NCBI RefSeq assembly: GCF_963678635.1
Contig: NC_087065.1
Coordinates: 47,434,381 to 47,498,380 of the forward strand
From: Symsagittifera roscoffensis
Taxonomy: Eukaryota > Xenacoelomorpha > Acoela > Convolutidae
Length of the DNA stretch: 64,000 nucleotides
Direction of reading: 5' to 3'
The position numbers were made by a program, and so were the translations under genes. This document shows positions 46,775-58,585 of the stretch, piece by piece. The notes beneath the pieces were generated by a model that worked only from the letters and a program-made list of their open reading frames with translations, searched no databases and was not told the DNA's origin. Position 1 is the first letter of the stretch. Each line of letters begins with the position of its first letter.

Positions 46775-47605
46775 CTGATTTACGATGTTCACGGGGTTAA
46801 AGATGAAGTCATTTATTAGCATCCTCTGATTTATTTAAAATTATGCAAGTTTCGAAATCTGAAAGAACCTGTACAGGGCGATTTATAACGCAACAGAATT
46901 CCAGCCAATCACGAGGCAGGAAATTTCTCGTCCCCAACCCCACAAAACTAAGTCTTCAAATTTTTTGGGGAAATTTTGAAGTATAAAGATAGTTACGCAG
47001 GAACTGACAAGATTTTAAGTTACACGAAAATTGCAGAAATTATTTAGAAAACTGGCTTAAAAATTTCGAAAGACACGCGAGCTTTGAAATTAGTGAAAAC
47101 GATGAGGAGGTGGAAACACTTTAAGAAGCTCAGACTGATGCAAAACAAAGAGCACAAAGGCAAAAACGGTGCTTTTAATACCTTCGACATTTGAAGAAGA
47201 ATCGTTCCCCAAAAGACCCGTTGAATTACATAATTTCCATAGTCACCGAAATGAATAAGTAATTCCCTAGAATACTGCGCTATCCGGGTTAGTTCACCTT
47301 AGTTTTTTCGAGTCCACAGTATGCTTCTGACCCACAATTTAAAGCGATCAGTGAAAGAGTTAAAACCAAGGACCCCGACCGGCTCCAAATGATCACCCTA
47401 TGAATAAATACTACTCACAATTTGTAAATGACGTCCACCTTCGCGACCACTCACATAGAATAGACAAAAAACTTGATCTCAAAAACATTGCACAAGGCAG
47501 AAAACAACAACCTCCATTACGAACACCACGAAACATCAAAAATGCTCTCGGCGGCCAAGGATATTTGGTTCCCATGTATCCACAGGAACATTGGGTCAAT
47601 CATTA

Positions 47606-49696
47606 CGAGGCCAAACTGTGCATTGGATAGGAGCACAATTTTGTGTCTGCATGTTCCTGGATTCCAGAGACAAGTCTTAAAATATGTTAAAATGTTAAAA
47701 TCTTAAAATGTAAGTGAATTCCACAAACAAAATTTCAGTGGATTCCGCATACATATATCTGTAAAGTAAGTTCTGTCGGCACATTTGTTTTGTTGCTGAT
47801 TCCGCAACAAGCAAATATAGGTAGTTGTTCTGGATTCCTCAACTGTAAGTGATTTCCGCAAACTGTAAGTGGATTCCTAATTTTGTTCAATACTGAACTT
47901 GCATATGAAAAATTAAAAACTGAGCTGGAATTCTTATCTCTAGCAATGCGGAATTTAAAAGCAAAGACTTAACCATTGTCAGCGGAATCCACGAACAAGG
48001 CTTAAAATATTGGTTACCTAAATCGGTGGAAGTCATTTTTTAGTATTTTGGAAACACAACACCGAATAATTTCAATATTCGGAGTCATTGAATTGAGAGT
48101 GTATGGAACACACAGCATATCGACTTATAATTCAGTATTTGTGATTGCGTCAATCCCAAATACTGATATTGGAAGCACAACGCCGAATAAATGCAGTAAT
48201 TGTAGTCATTGGGTTGAGAGTGTATGGAAACACAACACACAGCATATCGCCAAATTAGGTCAGTATTTGGGATTCCATCGATCCCAAATACTGGTCAGTA
48301 TTTGGGATTTAATAAATCCCAAAAACTGGAATAATGTGGAATAAATATGGAATATGTCCATTTTTTGGAGTCATTAGGTTGAGAGTGATTAGAAATTCAC
48401 CGCATAGCAAATCATCGAATTAGTTCAGTATTTGTCATTCTATCGATCCCAAATACTGGTAAATATTTGGGATTGATGGAATCCCAAAAACTGGAATAAT
48501 GTGGAATAAATATGAAATATATCCATTATTTGGAGTCATTAGGTTGAGAGTGATTAGAAGTTCAACGCATATCAAATCATCGAATTAGTTCAGTTATTGT
48601 GATTCCATCGATCCCAAATACTGGTAAATGTTTGGGATTGTTGGAATCCCAAAAACTGGAATAATGTGGAATAAATATGAAATATGTCCATTACTTGGAG
48701 TCATTAGGTTTAGAGCGATTAGAAACCCAACGCGTAGCAAATCGTCGAATTAGTTCAGAATTTGGGATTTCATGGAGTGAATGGAGTGTATGGATGTGAT
48801 GGAGTGTATGGAGTGAATGTGTTTCATGAGAGTGTATGGAAACACAACACACAGCATATCGCCAAATTAGGTCAGTATTTGGGATTCCATCGATCCCAAA
48901 TACTGGTCAGTATTTGGGATTTAAAAAATCCCAAAAACTGGAATAATGTGGAATAAATATGGAATATGTCCATTTTTTGGAGTCATTAGGTTGAGAGTGA
49001 TTAGAAATTCACCGCATAGCAAATCATTGAATTAGTTCAGTATTTGTCATTCCATCGATCCCAAATACTGGTAAATATTTGGGATTGATGGAATCCCAAA
49101 AACTGGAATAATGTGGAATAAATATGAAATATGTCCATTATTTGGAGTCAATAGGTTGAGAGTGATTAGAAGTTCAACGCATAGCAAATCATCGAATTAG
49201 TTCAGTTTTTGTGATTCCATCGATCCCAAATACTGGTAAATGTTTGGGATTGTTGGAATCCCAAAAACTGGAATAATGTGGAATAAATATGAAATATGTC
49301 CATTACTTGGAGTCATTAGGTTTAGAGCGATTAGAAACCCAACGCGTAGCAAATCGTCGAATTAGTTCAGAATTTGGGATTTCATGGATCCCAAATACTG
49401 GTCAGTAATTGGGATTACAATAATCCCAATACTGATCTTGTCTAATAAATTTCTATTTTAGTGAAAGCAACTCATGTATTTAAAAGATATAATTTTTAAG
49501 GCTACTACAATATAATTTTTAACATCTATTTTTTGAGCAATTTTGAGTGGTACAATGATTTATGTATTTGTTCGTGGAATCCAAAACAGCATAGTAGATC
49601 AAAGAAAAGTAGCAATGTTGCGGATTTTGCAATAAGTCTGATTTTGGCCTGTTGCGGATTCCATTTACAATTCAGAGAGTGCACAGTTTGGCCTCA
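47606..49696 (-). mobile_element. TIR DNA element inserted in integrase repeat R3
   Basis: The ends are CGAGGCCAAACTGTGCA (47606-47622) and its inverse TGCACAGTTTGGCCTCA (49680-49696), with TA directly outside both (47604-47605 and 49697-49698), a TA target duplication. Removing it rejoins the integrase reading frame (...IGSII then KDENCRGC...). It is the same family as the six approximately 600-bp elements in the downstream array, in opposite orientation, as shown by GGATAGG.GCAC and TTGCGGATT strings near the two ends. It is longer because a minisatellite fills its middle. No transposase frame is seen, so it is non-autonomous. The TA site fits the Tc1/mariner superfamily but does not prove it. 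Confidence 0.85.
48030..49440. repeat. Minisatellite, approximately 165-bp units in a 612-bp higher-order repeat
   Basis: The string AACTGGAATAATGTGGAATA recurs at about 48325, 48493, 48656, 48935, 49103 and 49266. Units contain palindromic pieces such as TGGGATTCCATCGATCCCA and ATTTGGGATT...AATCCC. Three units plus a linker form a 612-bp block present twice (about 48216 and 48828 as starts). Short open frames with QHIAKLGQYLGFHR are translations of the repeat. Confidence 0.85.
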
Positions 49697-51104
49697 TAAG
49701 GATGAAAATTGTAGAGGGTGTATGCTTGAGGGTAAGAATCTTTAAACTATGTGCAACAGGGGAGACAAGGAAAAACTCAGCAACCAAAGAAGCCCAATGA
49801 GGCAGTCCATTAGAATTTCGGGGAAATACAAACTGGGCAGTCAAATTAGAATTTTGGGGAAATCCTCAATGTATTAAAGAAGTGGTTGATTGTGGCGATG
49901 AATAGGTTCTCACGAAGGCCATCAGCGAGAGTTTGTAATACAAACAACGCAATTGAAAATTTCATATTCCGTAAAAGTTACATAAGCAATCATGCGAATC
50001 CTAGAAAAATTCATGTCCACCAAGGCACTAACTTCACGTCAAAAAAAATGAAATACTTTTTGTAACGGCAAGGGTATAGAAAAATCTTGAAAAAGTCACT
50101 TCTAACATAAGCCCAAGAATGAAAACTGGAATACTTGGAGAAGATGCTCCAAAAGGCCCTCGGTGCTTTACGTTTCTCAGCTATTACAACGCTCAAAAAG
50201 ACGCCATTCGAGGCGCACCACGGCGGGAAAAAAATACGGTCTCAAGAAATCTAACGAAAAAAACCGTCACTTAACAAATTTAACTGGTCAAAATAAATGC
50301 AATCTGAATCTGCCTGAAAACATGAAATTGATCTGGCGGCCGAAGCAATGCCAAATTCCGCTGACCCCGACAGGGGCTTCCGGTTGGACTCATAGTACGG
50401 GGCCGAATGAAAAACCACCCTTTGCACCTAACAGATACTAAGCCAAACTATCAGGAAAAAAACAAACAGCCCAATCAAGGGATAAACCCACCTCAAAAAC
50501 AGGACTATCGTGATTTATGAACGCGCAACTGAACGAAACCTGAACAAGTATAGGTTGCTCACTATAAAAGTAACGTTAGACTGCTTAGGAAATCCGTAGT
50601 TACCATATGAAAGACCAAGAAATGAATTTCGGGAGTAATCACAAGCCCACCAACGTCACAGGAGCTACCAAAGAAGCTAGCCTTCAATGGGATAGACACA
50701 CAAAAAACGAACGCAGCAAGCAGAGCGGGCGAAAAAGAAGACGATTCGAATCTAAAGACGAATCGGAGTAGAGCGAAGACAAAAGGCTGCTATCAATGAA
50801 GCATGTGATGGGAAAACTACCAACAGTATCGATAGTACCCACGGGACATCCGCTAACCAAAATTCCAAAATCAGGGCCAACAGAGCGGTTGAAGATACCA
50901 GAGCGAATGAACGAAACTCCTCTACCAAATTGAAAAATGCAGAAGCAAACGAAAAAACAGGATCGAGCACAACTGCTGACATTCGAAAAGTCAAAAGTCT
51001 AGTTAAAGATCCATCACAATTGTGGTTTATTGTAGTTGCCAAAAACTTTTCGTTTGAGCACTTCAGTGTTTCATTCTGTAATCTTTATTTCTTATTTACT
51101 AAAT

Positions 51105-51345
51105 CAAATTTCATTTCAGTAGAGGGAAATTCATAGTCGTTAAAATGATTCATTTAATTTTTTTATCTCATGTCCATTGATCATCTTGTCAACCATATCT
51201 GTTACACTTCGGTGCTAGCCATCGTTGACAGGTACTGGCCTTCGGATTGTCTGACACCGTCGTTTGACCTCTAAAACTTTATCGTTGTGATCATAGATAC
51301 AATTGATTTGCTTTTTTGGGAGTAGTTAACGTATCAAATCAACTT
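51105..51345 (+). repeat. Purine tract and 3' LTR of gypsy element 2
   Basis: AGTAGAGGGAAA (51117-51128) fits a polypurine tract just before the LTR. The LTR then reads CATAGTCGTTAAAATGATTC, TTGACAGGTACTGGCCTTCG and GATACAATTGATTTGC, matching 38919-39155. The same tract-plus-LTR block is repeated in every unit of the array that follows. Confidence 0.7.
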
Positions 51346-52089
51346 TTTAACCTTTTTTGTGGAATAAAACACTCTCTAAAACTCATTTTTCACTAAGTAT
51401 TTCGGACAAAACTTACTTTGATTTTCAGTTGGCTTTTCTCTTAGACCAAGATCAAACGATCCGAAATCCTCTCTATGAAAGCTCAAAAGTTGATTTCAGA
51501 TTTCTACTAATGTAATATGAATCTTAAAAAGCCAGATTTCCTTGTCTGCACTAACTGTTAATTTCAGACCCATATTACAATGGTAAGTCTTCGAAATCAA
51601 CAACATTGATAGTTTTTTAGTGTGTAGCTCTGATCATATGATCTTGTTTTGTAAAATAAAAATTCGCTGAAAAACGATGTAATTGCTGTCAAAAATGCTT
51701 CAATTAAAACCGCATTTTAGAGAGCAAACCAATGAAATCGCGAATAGAATACTTTTTCCACTAGTATAGAACGAAGTGATTTTAGTTTTTATAAGTCTGG
51801 ATGATTTTCATGACTTTTTCAAGGAAAAATCTCAAAAAAGCTCTAATAACTGCAGAATTGATTTTATTCTTGTGCAATTGTGACCAATAAACTACCCTCC
51901 CTCCTCACAGCCGTTTATCAGGCAATTTGATCATTTAATTACTTGTTCATTTATTTGTACATATTATAGCTCGACCTATGTTTCGATCTAAGTTTTTGTG
52001 TCAACTTTTTTTGCTCAATCTTTGCAAAGTGCGAAAGTAAAAAAGAAACTTAGAACAAAATCAAATAACCATTATAAAAACAAACACTG

Positions 52090-52675
52090 CGAGACCAAAC
52101 TGTGCATTTTCTGATTTGTAAGCGGGTTCTGCAACAAGTCAATCACAGATTTGTTGCGGAAACCGAAAAATTGCTGTTTATTTGATCTTCTTTGTTTTTT
52201 TTGGATTCCACGGACAAATAGCTAAACATTGTATTGCTCAAAATTGCTCCAAGAACAGGCAACTTTTCTCCAAGAACAGGCAACAGTTTCAGGAATCCAG
52301 AATTAAGTAATAGTATATGTGTTTAGTGAATTTAAGTTGTCGTAGAATCCGCAACTGTGAGTGGAATCCGCAAATATAAAAGGAATCCGTAATCTTTAAG
52401 CAGAATCCGCATAACTTTGCGGAACCTACTTACTTTTGCGGAGTCCGCTTTTACTTGCCGAATCCGGAACAACTGCCTGTTTTTCTCTCGTTGCGGAATC
52501 CTCAACAAAACTAATGTACCGACAAAAATTACGTTACTGGATTTCACACTCGGAATTTACGGACTTTTTGTTGGTGGAATCTACTTACATTTTGTAACAT
52601 GTATAAAAGCTTGTCTATTAAAACCAGGAAAAAATAGACATACTGTTCGCCTATCCAGTGCAGAATTTGGCCTGG
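52090..52675 (+). mobile_element. TIR element copy in array unit 1
   Basis: Left end CGAGACCAAACTGTGCA, right end GTGCAGAATTTGGCCTGG. The interior is a cluster of GGAATCCGCAA-type strings (about 52340-52500). About 586 bp, non-coding. Homologous to the element at 47606-49696 in reverse. Confidence 0.8.
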
Positions 52676-52790
52676 TTATGAGTCAGTTTTCCCATTTCTT
52701 TTTCTAATTCGATAAAAAACAAAAGTTTGCTGATTTGCTGCCACTTCACAACAACCGGCTTCTTTTTATAAGAATTTTGCTTCATGGTGC

Positions 52791-54710
52791 TTTCGTTTGA
52801 GCACTTCAGTTTTTCATTCTGTAATCTTTAATTCTTATTTACTAAATCCAATTTCATTTCAGAAGAGGGAAACTCATAGCCGTTAAAACGATTCATTTAT
52901 TTTTTTTATTTCATGGTCATTGACCATCTTGTCAACCATATCTGTTTCACTTCGGTGCTAGCCATCGTTGACAGGTACTGGCCTTCGGATTGTCTGACAC
53001 CGTCGTTTGACCTCTAAAACTCTATCGTTGTGATCATAGATACAATTGATTACGTATTACTTAACGTATCATATCAATTTTTTAACATAACTTGTGGAAA
53101 AAAAACACTCCAAAACTCGTTTTTCAATGAGTACTTCGGACAAAACTTACTTTGATTTTCAGTGGACTTTTCATTTAGAACAAGATCAAACGATCCGAAA
53201 TCCTCTCTATGAACGCTCAAAAGTTGATTTCAGGTTTCTACTAATGTAATATGAATCTGAAAAATCAGATTTCCTTGTCTGCACTAATTTTTGCATCGGA
53301 GTGCACTCTATCTCAAAAAACAGGAAAAGAAGATTTTTCATGCCATATGAAACATCCTCAGCCACAAATTGAAAATACTCAGTGTGAAAATTTTACTAAA
53401 CCCGGCTGTTTCTCCTTTTTTCTTTAAAAAAATAAGTAGAAATGAAAAAAATTGTTATTTTCAGACCCATATTACATTGGTAAGTCTTCGAAATAAAACA
53501 TTGATAGTTTCTTAGGGTGTAGCTCTGATCATATGATATTGTTTGTAAACAAAAATACGCTGAAAAGTGATCTAATTGCTGTTCAAAATGCACCAAAAAA
53601 AACGATTTGTAGAGAGCAAAATAATGAAATGGCTTACTCTTTTTCCGCTAGTGTAGAACGAAGTGATTTTAGTTTTTATAAGTCTGGATGATGTTCATAT
53701 TTTTTTTCGAGGAAAAATCTGAAAAAAGCTCTAATAACTGCAGAATTGAATTCAATATTGTGCAATTGCGACCAATATACCACCCTTCCCCCACAAAGGC
53801 GTTTATCAGGCAATTTGATCATGTAAATACTGGCTCATGCACTTGTACATATAATAGCCAAACATATGTTTCGATCACGATTTTGTGCCTAATTTTTTTG
53901 CTCATTCTTTGCAAAATGCGAAATTGAACAAGAAACTTAGAACAAAAATAAGACTATTATGAAAATAATCACTGCGAGGCCAAACTGTGCATTTTGTGTT
54001 TTATAAGCGGGTTCTGCAAGAGGTCAATCACAGAATTGTTGCAGAACCCGCAAGCCTGCTATTTCTTTGATCTTCTTTATTTTTTGGATTCCACGGACAA
54101 ATAGCTAAACACTGTATTGCTCGAAAATGCTCCAAGAACAGGCAATTTTGCGGAATCCGCAACGAAATGTGTGGACTCCGGAACAAGTTTGTGGAACCCA
54201 CAACATTTTCAGAATCCAGAATTACATAACAGTATATGTATTTAGTGAATTTAGTCTGTCGTAGAATCCGCAACTGTGAGTGGAATCCGCAAATGTAAAC
54301 GGAATCCGTAAACTTTAAGCAGAAACCGCATAATTTTGCGGAATTCACTTACTTTCGCGCAGTCCGCTTTTAGTTGCCGAATCCGAAACAACTGCCTGTT
54401 ATTATCTCTTTGGGGAATCAACAACAAAGATTTTTGTACCGACAAAAACTACCCTACTGCAATTCATGCTCGGAATTTACGGAATTTTTGTTACTGGAAT
54501 CCACTTACATTTTGGAACATGTTTAATAGCTTGTCTATTAAAACCAGGAACACAAAGAAAAACTGTGCGCCTATCCAGTAAAAAATTTGGCCTCGTAATA
54601 AGTCAGTTTTCCCATTTCTTTTTCTAATTCGATAAAAAACGATAGTTTGATGATTTTCTTCCACTTCACAAGAAACCAGCTTCTTTTTATAAGAATTTGC
54701 TCCATAGTGC
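52791..54710. repeat. Tandem array unit 2 (type B, 1920 bp)
   Basis: Same layout as unit 1: LTR block with GACAGGTACTGGCCTTCGG at 52968, splice-like TTTTCAG / GTAAGT pair near 53462-53485, and TIR element 53975-54595. It differs by an extra approximately 150-bp block (GCATCGGAGTGCACTCTATC at 53292) absent from type A. Confidence 0.85.
53975..54595 (+). mobile_element. TIR element copy in array unit 2
   Basis: Left end CGAGGCCAAACTGTGCA, right end AAAATTTGGCCTCG followed by TA. 621 bp with GGAATCCGCAA motifs at 54150-54360. No transposase. Confidence 0.8.
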
Positions 54711-56440
54711 TTTCGTTTTCCATTCCGTAATCTTTATTTCTTATTTAGTAAATCAAATTTCATTTCAGTAGAGAGAAATTCATAGTCCTTGAAATGATTC
54801 ATTTAATTTCTTTATTTCATGTCCATTGATCATCTTGTCAACCATGTCTGTTTCACTTCGGTGCTAGGTATCATTGACAGGTACTGGCCTTCGGATTGTC
54901 TGACACCGTCGTTTGACCTCTAAAACTTTATCGTTGTGATCATAGATACAATTGATTTGCTTTTTTGGGAGTAGTTAACGTATCAAATCAACTTTTTAAC
55001 CTTTTTTGTGGAATAAAACACTCTCTAAAACTCATTTTTCACTAAGTATTTCGGACAAAACTTACTTTGATTTTCAGTTGGCTTTTCTCTTAGACCAAGA
55101 TCAAACGATCCGAAATCCTCTCTATGAACGCTCAAAAGTTGATTTCAGATTTCTACTAATGTAATATGAATCTTAAAAAGCCAGATTTCCTTGTCTGCAC
55201 TAACTGTTAATTTCAGACCCATATTACAATGGTAAGTCTTCGAAATCAACAACATTGATAGTTTTTTAGTGTGTAGCTCTGATCATATGATCTTGTTTTG
55301 TAAAATAAAAATTTGCTGAAAAACGATGTAATTGCTGTCAAAAATGCACCAATTAAAACCGCATTTTAGAGAGCAAACCAATGAAATCGCGAATAAAATA
55401 CTTTTTCCACTAGTGTAGAACGAAGTGATTTTTAGTTTTTATAAGTCTGGATGATTTTCATGACTTTTTCAATGAAAAATCTCAAAAAAGCTCTAATAAC
55501 TGCAGAATTGAATTTATTCTTGTGCAATTGTGACCAATATACTACCCTCCCTCCTCACAGCCGTTTATCAGGCAATTTGATCATGTAATTACTTGTTCAA
55601 TTATTTGTACATATTATAGCTCGACCTATGTTTCGATCTAAGTTTTTGTGTCAACTTTTTTTGCTCAATCTTTGCAAAGTGCAAAAGTAAAAAAGAAACT
55701 TAGAACAAAATCAAATAACCATTATAAAAACAATCACTGCGAGACCAAACTGTGCATTTTCTGATTTGTAAGCGGGTTCTGCAACAAGTCAATCACAGAT
55801 TTGTTGCGGAAACCGAAAAATTGCTATTTCTTTGATCTTCTTTGTTTTTTTTGGATTCCACGGACAAATAGCTAAACATTGTATTGCTCAAAATTGCCCC
55901 AAGAACAGGCAACTTTTCTCCAAGAACAGGCAACAGTTTCAGGAATCCAGAATTAAGTAATAGTATATGTGTTTAGTGAATTTAAGTTGTCGTAGAATCC
56001 GCAACTGTGAGTGGAATCCGCAAATATAAAAGGAATCCGTAAACTTTAAGCAGAATCCGCATAACTTTGCGGAACCTACTTACTTTTGCGGAGTCCGCTT
56101 TTACTTGCCGAATCCGGAACAACTGCCTGTTTTTCTCTCGTTGCGGAATCCTCAACAAAACTAATGTACCGACAAAAATTACGTTACTGGATTTCACACT
56201 CGGAATTTACGGACTTTTTGTTGGTGGAATCTACTTACATTTTGTAACATGTATAAAAGCTTGTCTATTAAAACCAGGAAAAAATAGACATACTGTTCGC
56301 CTATCCAGTGCAGAATTTGGCCTGGTTATGAGTCAGTTTTCCCATTTCTTTTTCTAATTCGATAAAAAACAAAAGTTTGCTGATTTGCTGCCACTTCACA
56401 ACAACCGGCTTCTTTTTATAAGAATTTTGCTTCATGGTGC
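54711..56440. repeat. Tandem array unit 3 (type A, 1730 bp)
   Basis: Nearly identical to unit 1 at an offset of about 3650 (for example 52332 corresponds to 55982), except that GAGCACTTCAG is deleted at the start. TIR element 55740-56325, sharing with unit 1 the GAGACC left-end variant and GGCCTGG right-end variant. Confidence 0.85.
55740..56325 (+). mobile_element. TIR element copy in array unit 3
   Basis: As the copy in unit 1, including the GAGACC and CCTGG end variants, which shows that the two were duplicated with their units and did not insert independently. Confidence 0.8.
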
Positions 56441-58585
56441 TTTCGTTTGAGCACTTCAGTTTTTCATTCTGTAATCTTTAATTCTCATAGCCGTTAAAAC
56501 CATTCATTTATTTTTTTTATTCCATGGTCATTGACCATCTTGTCAACCATATCTGTTTCACTTCGGTGCTAGCCATCGTTGACAGGTACTGGCCTTCGGA
56601 TTGTCTGACACCGTCATTTGACCTCTAAAACTCTATCGTTGTGATCATAGATACAATTGATTACGTATTACTTAACGTATCATATCAATTTTTTAACATA
56701 ACTTGTGGAAAAAAACACTCCAAACGATCCGGAATCCTCTCTATGAACGCTCAAAAACTGATTTCAAATTTCTACTAATGTATCATGAATCTGAAAAAGC
56801 CAGATTTCCTTGTCTGCACTAATTTTTGCATCGGAGTGCACTCTATCTCAAAAAACAGGAAAAGAAAATTATTCATGTGATATGAAACATTCTCAGCTAC
56901 TAATGGGAAAAACTTAGTTTGAAAACTTTATAAAAACCGGCTGTTCCTCCTTTTCTCAAAACAAATTAGCAGAGATGAAAAAAACTGTTACTTTTCAATG
57001 AGTACTTCGGACAAAACTTACTTTGATTTTCAGTGGACTTTTCATTTAGAACAAGATCAAACGATCCGAAATCCTCTCTATGAACGCTCAAAAGTTGATT
57101 TCAGGTTTCTACTAATGTAATATGAATCTGAAAAATCAGATTTCCTTGTCTGCACTAATTTTTGCATCGGAGTGCACTCTATCTCAAAAAACAGGAAAAG
57201 AAGATTTTTCATGCCATATGAAACATCCACAGCTACAAATTGAAAATACTCAGTGTGAAAATTTTACCAAACCCGGCTGTTTCTCCTTTTTTCTTAAAAA
57301 AAATATGTAGAAATGAAAAAAAAACTGTTATTTTCAGACCCATATTACATTGGTAATTCTTCGAAATAAAACATTGATAGTTTCTTAGGGTGTAGCTCTG
57401 ATCATATGATATTGTTTGTAAACAACAATACGCTGAAAAGCGATCTAATTGCTGTCCAAAATGCACCAAATAAAACCGATTTGTAGAGAGCAAAATAATG
57501 AAATGGCTCACTCTTTTTCCGCTAGTGTAGAACGAAGTGATTTTAGTTTTTATAAGTCTGGATGATGTTCATATTTTTTCCGAGGAAAATTCTGAAAAAA
57601 GCTCTAATAACTGCAGAATTGAATTCAATCTTGTGCAATTGCGACCAATATACCACCCTTCCCCCACAAAGGCGTTTATCAGGCAATTTGATCATGTAAA
57701 TACTGGCTCATGCACTTGTACATAGAATAGCCAAACATATGTTTCGATCTACGATTTTGTGCCTAATTTTTTTGCTCATTCTTTGCAAAATGCGAAATTG
57801 AACAAGAAACTTAGAACAAACAAATGACTATTATGAAAATAATCACTGCGAGGCCAAACTGTGCATTTTGTGTTTTGTAAGCGGGTTCTGCAAGAGGTCA
57901 ATCACAGAATTGTTGCAGAACCCGCAAGACTGCTATTTCTTTGATCTTCTTTATTTTTTGGATTCCACGGACAAATAGCTAAACACTGTATTGCTCAAAA
58001 ATGCTCCAAGAACAGGCAATTTTGCGGAATCCGCAACGAAATGTGTGGACTCCGGAACAAGTTTGTGGAACCCACAAATTTTTTTCAGGAATCCAGAATT
58101 ACATAACAGTATATGTATTTAGTGGATTTAGTCTGTCGTAGAATCCGCAACTGTGAGTGGAATCCGCAAATGTAAACGGAATCCGTAAACTTTAAGCAGA
58201 AACCGCATAGTTTTGCGGAATTCACTTACTTTCGCGCAGTCCGCTTTTAGTTGCCGAATCCGAAACAACTGCCTGTTATTATCGCTTTGGGGAATCAACA
58301 ACAAAGAATTTTGTACCGACAAAAACTACCCTACTGCAATTCATGCTCGGAATTTACGGACTTTTTGTTACTGGAATCCACTTACATTTTGGAACATGTT
58401 TAATAGCTTGTCTATTAAAACCAGGAACACAAAGACAAAATGTGCGCCTATCCAGTAAAAAATTTGGCCTCGTAATGAGTCAGTTTTCCCATTTTTTTTC
58501 TAATTCGATAAAAAACGATAATTTGATGATTTTCTTCCACTTCACAAGAACCAGCTTTTTTTTATAAGAATTTGCTCCATAGTGC
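56441..58585. repeat. Tandem array unit 4 (type B with extra block, 2145 bp)
   Basis: Matches unit 2 at either end but carries an additional approximately 280-bp block (about 56718-56998) that matches unit 6 (60954-61225) more closely than its own neighbours, then resumes the B sequence from its TTTTCAATGAGTACTTCGG point. TIR element 57849-58472. Confidence 0.85.
57849..58472 (+). mobile_element. TIR element copy in array unit 4
   Basis: As the copy in unit 2 (same AAAATTTGGCCTCG right-end variant), again consistent with duplication as part of the unit. Confidence 0.8.

Larger units (their letters stand above)
46775..50960 (+). repeat. Integrase-containing repeat R3 of element 2, split by an insertion
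   Basis: Third copy, zinc-binding part at 47471-47605 (TSKMLSAAKDIWFPCIHRN), interrupted by a TIR element at 47606-49696 and resumed at 49699 (KDENCRGCMLEGKNL). It has the fullest core of the three: VAMNRFSRRPSA and KSYISNHANPRKIHVHQGTN followed by FTSKKMKYF at 49890-50058, with the second Asp changed to His. C-terminal FEAHHGGK-like and WRPKQCQIPLTPTGASGW segments follow to about 50400, then the common tail to 50960. Confidence 0.75.
38919..51345 (+). mobile_element. Ty3/gypsy LTR retrotransposon 2, decayed and internally expanded
   Basis: Order on the plus strand: 5' LTR (about 38919-39155), gag relics, protease, reverse transcriptase, RNase H, then an integrase segment present three times in tandem (about 41786, 44113 and 46775 onward), then a purine tract and 3' LTR (about 51123-51345). 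At about 12.4 kb it is more than twice a normal gypsy length because of the triplication and a 2.1-kb nested transposon. It is full of stops. The MAQ start of gag beside TGGCGCAGC, the twin-knuckle nucleocapsid and the RT blocks tie it to the same broad clade as element 1. Confidence 0.82.
51047..52790. repeat. Tandem array unit 1 (type A, 1744 bp)
   Basis: The unit starts at TTTCGTTTGAGCACTTCAG inside the 3' end of gypsy element 2. It contains the LTR (to about 51345), a segment with splice-like signals (TTTCAG then ACCCATATTACAATG then GTAAGT at 51565-51590), a GCTCTAATAACTGCAGAATT block, and a TIR element at 52090-52675. No real gene. The frames 52332-52547 and 52417-52707 translate the transposon. 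Confidence 0.85.

Noticed and set aside
48030-49440. CRISPR-like appearance of regularly spaced repeats
   Set aside because: Units are about 165 bp, near-identical throughout with no unique spacers, and lie within a eukaryotic transposon. This is a minisatellite.
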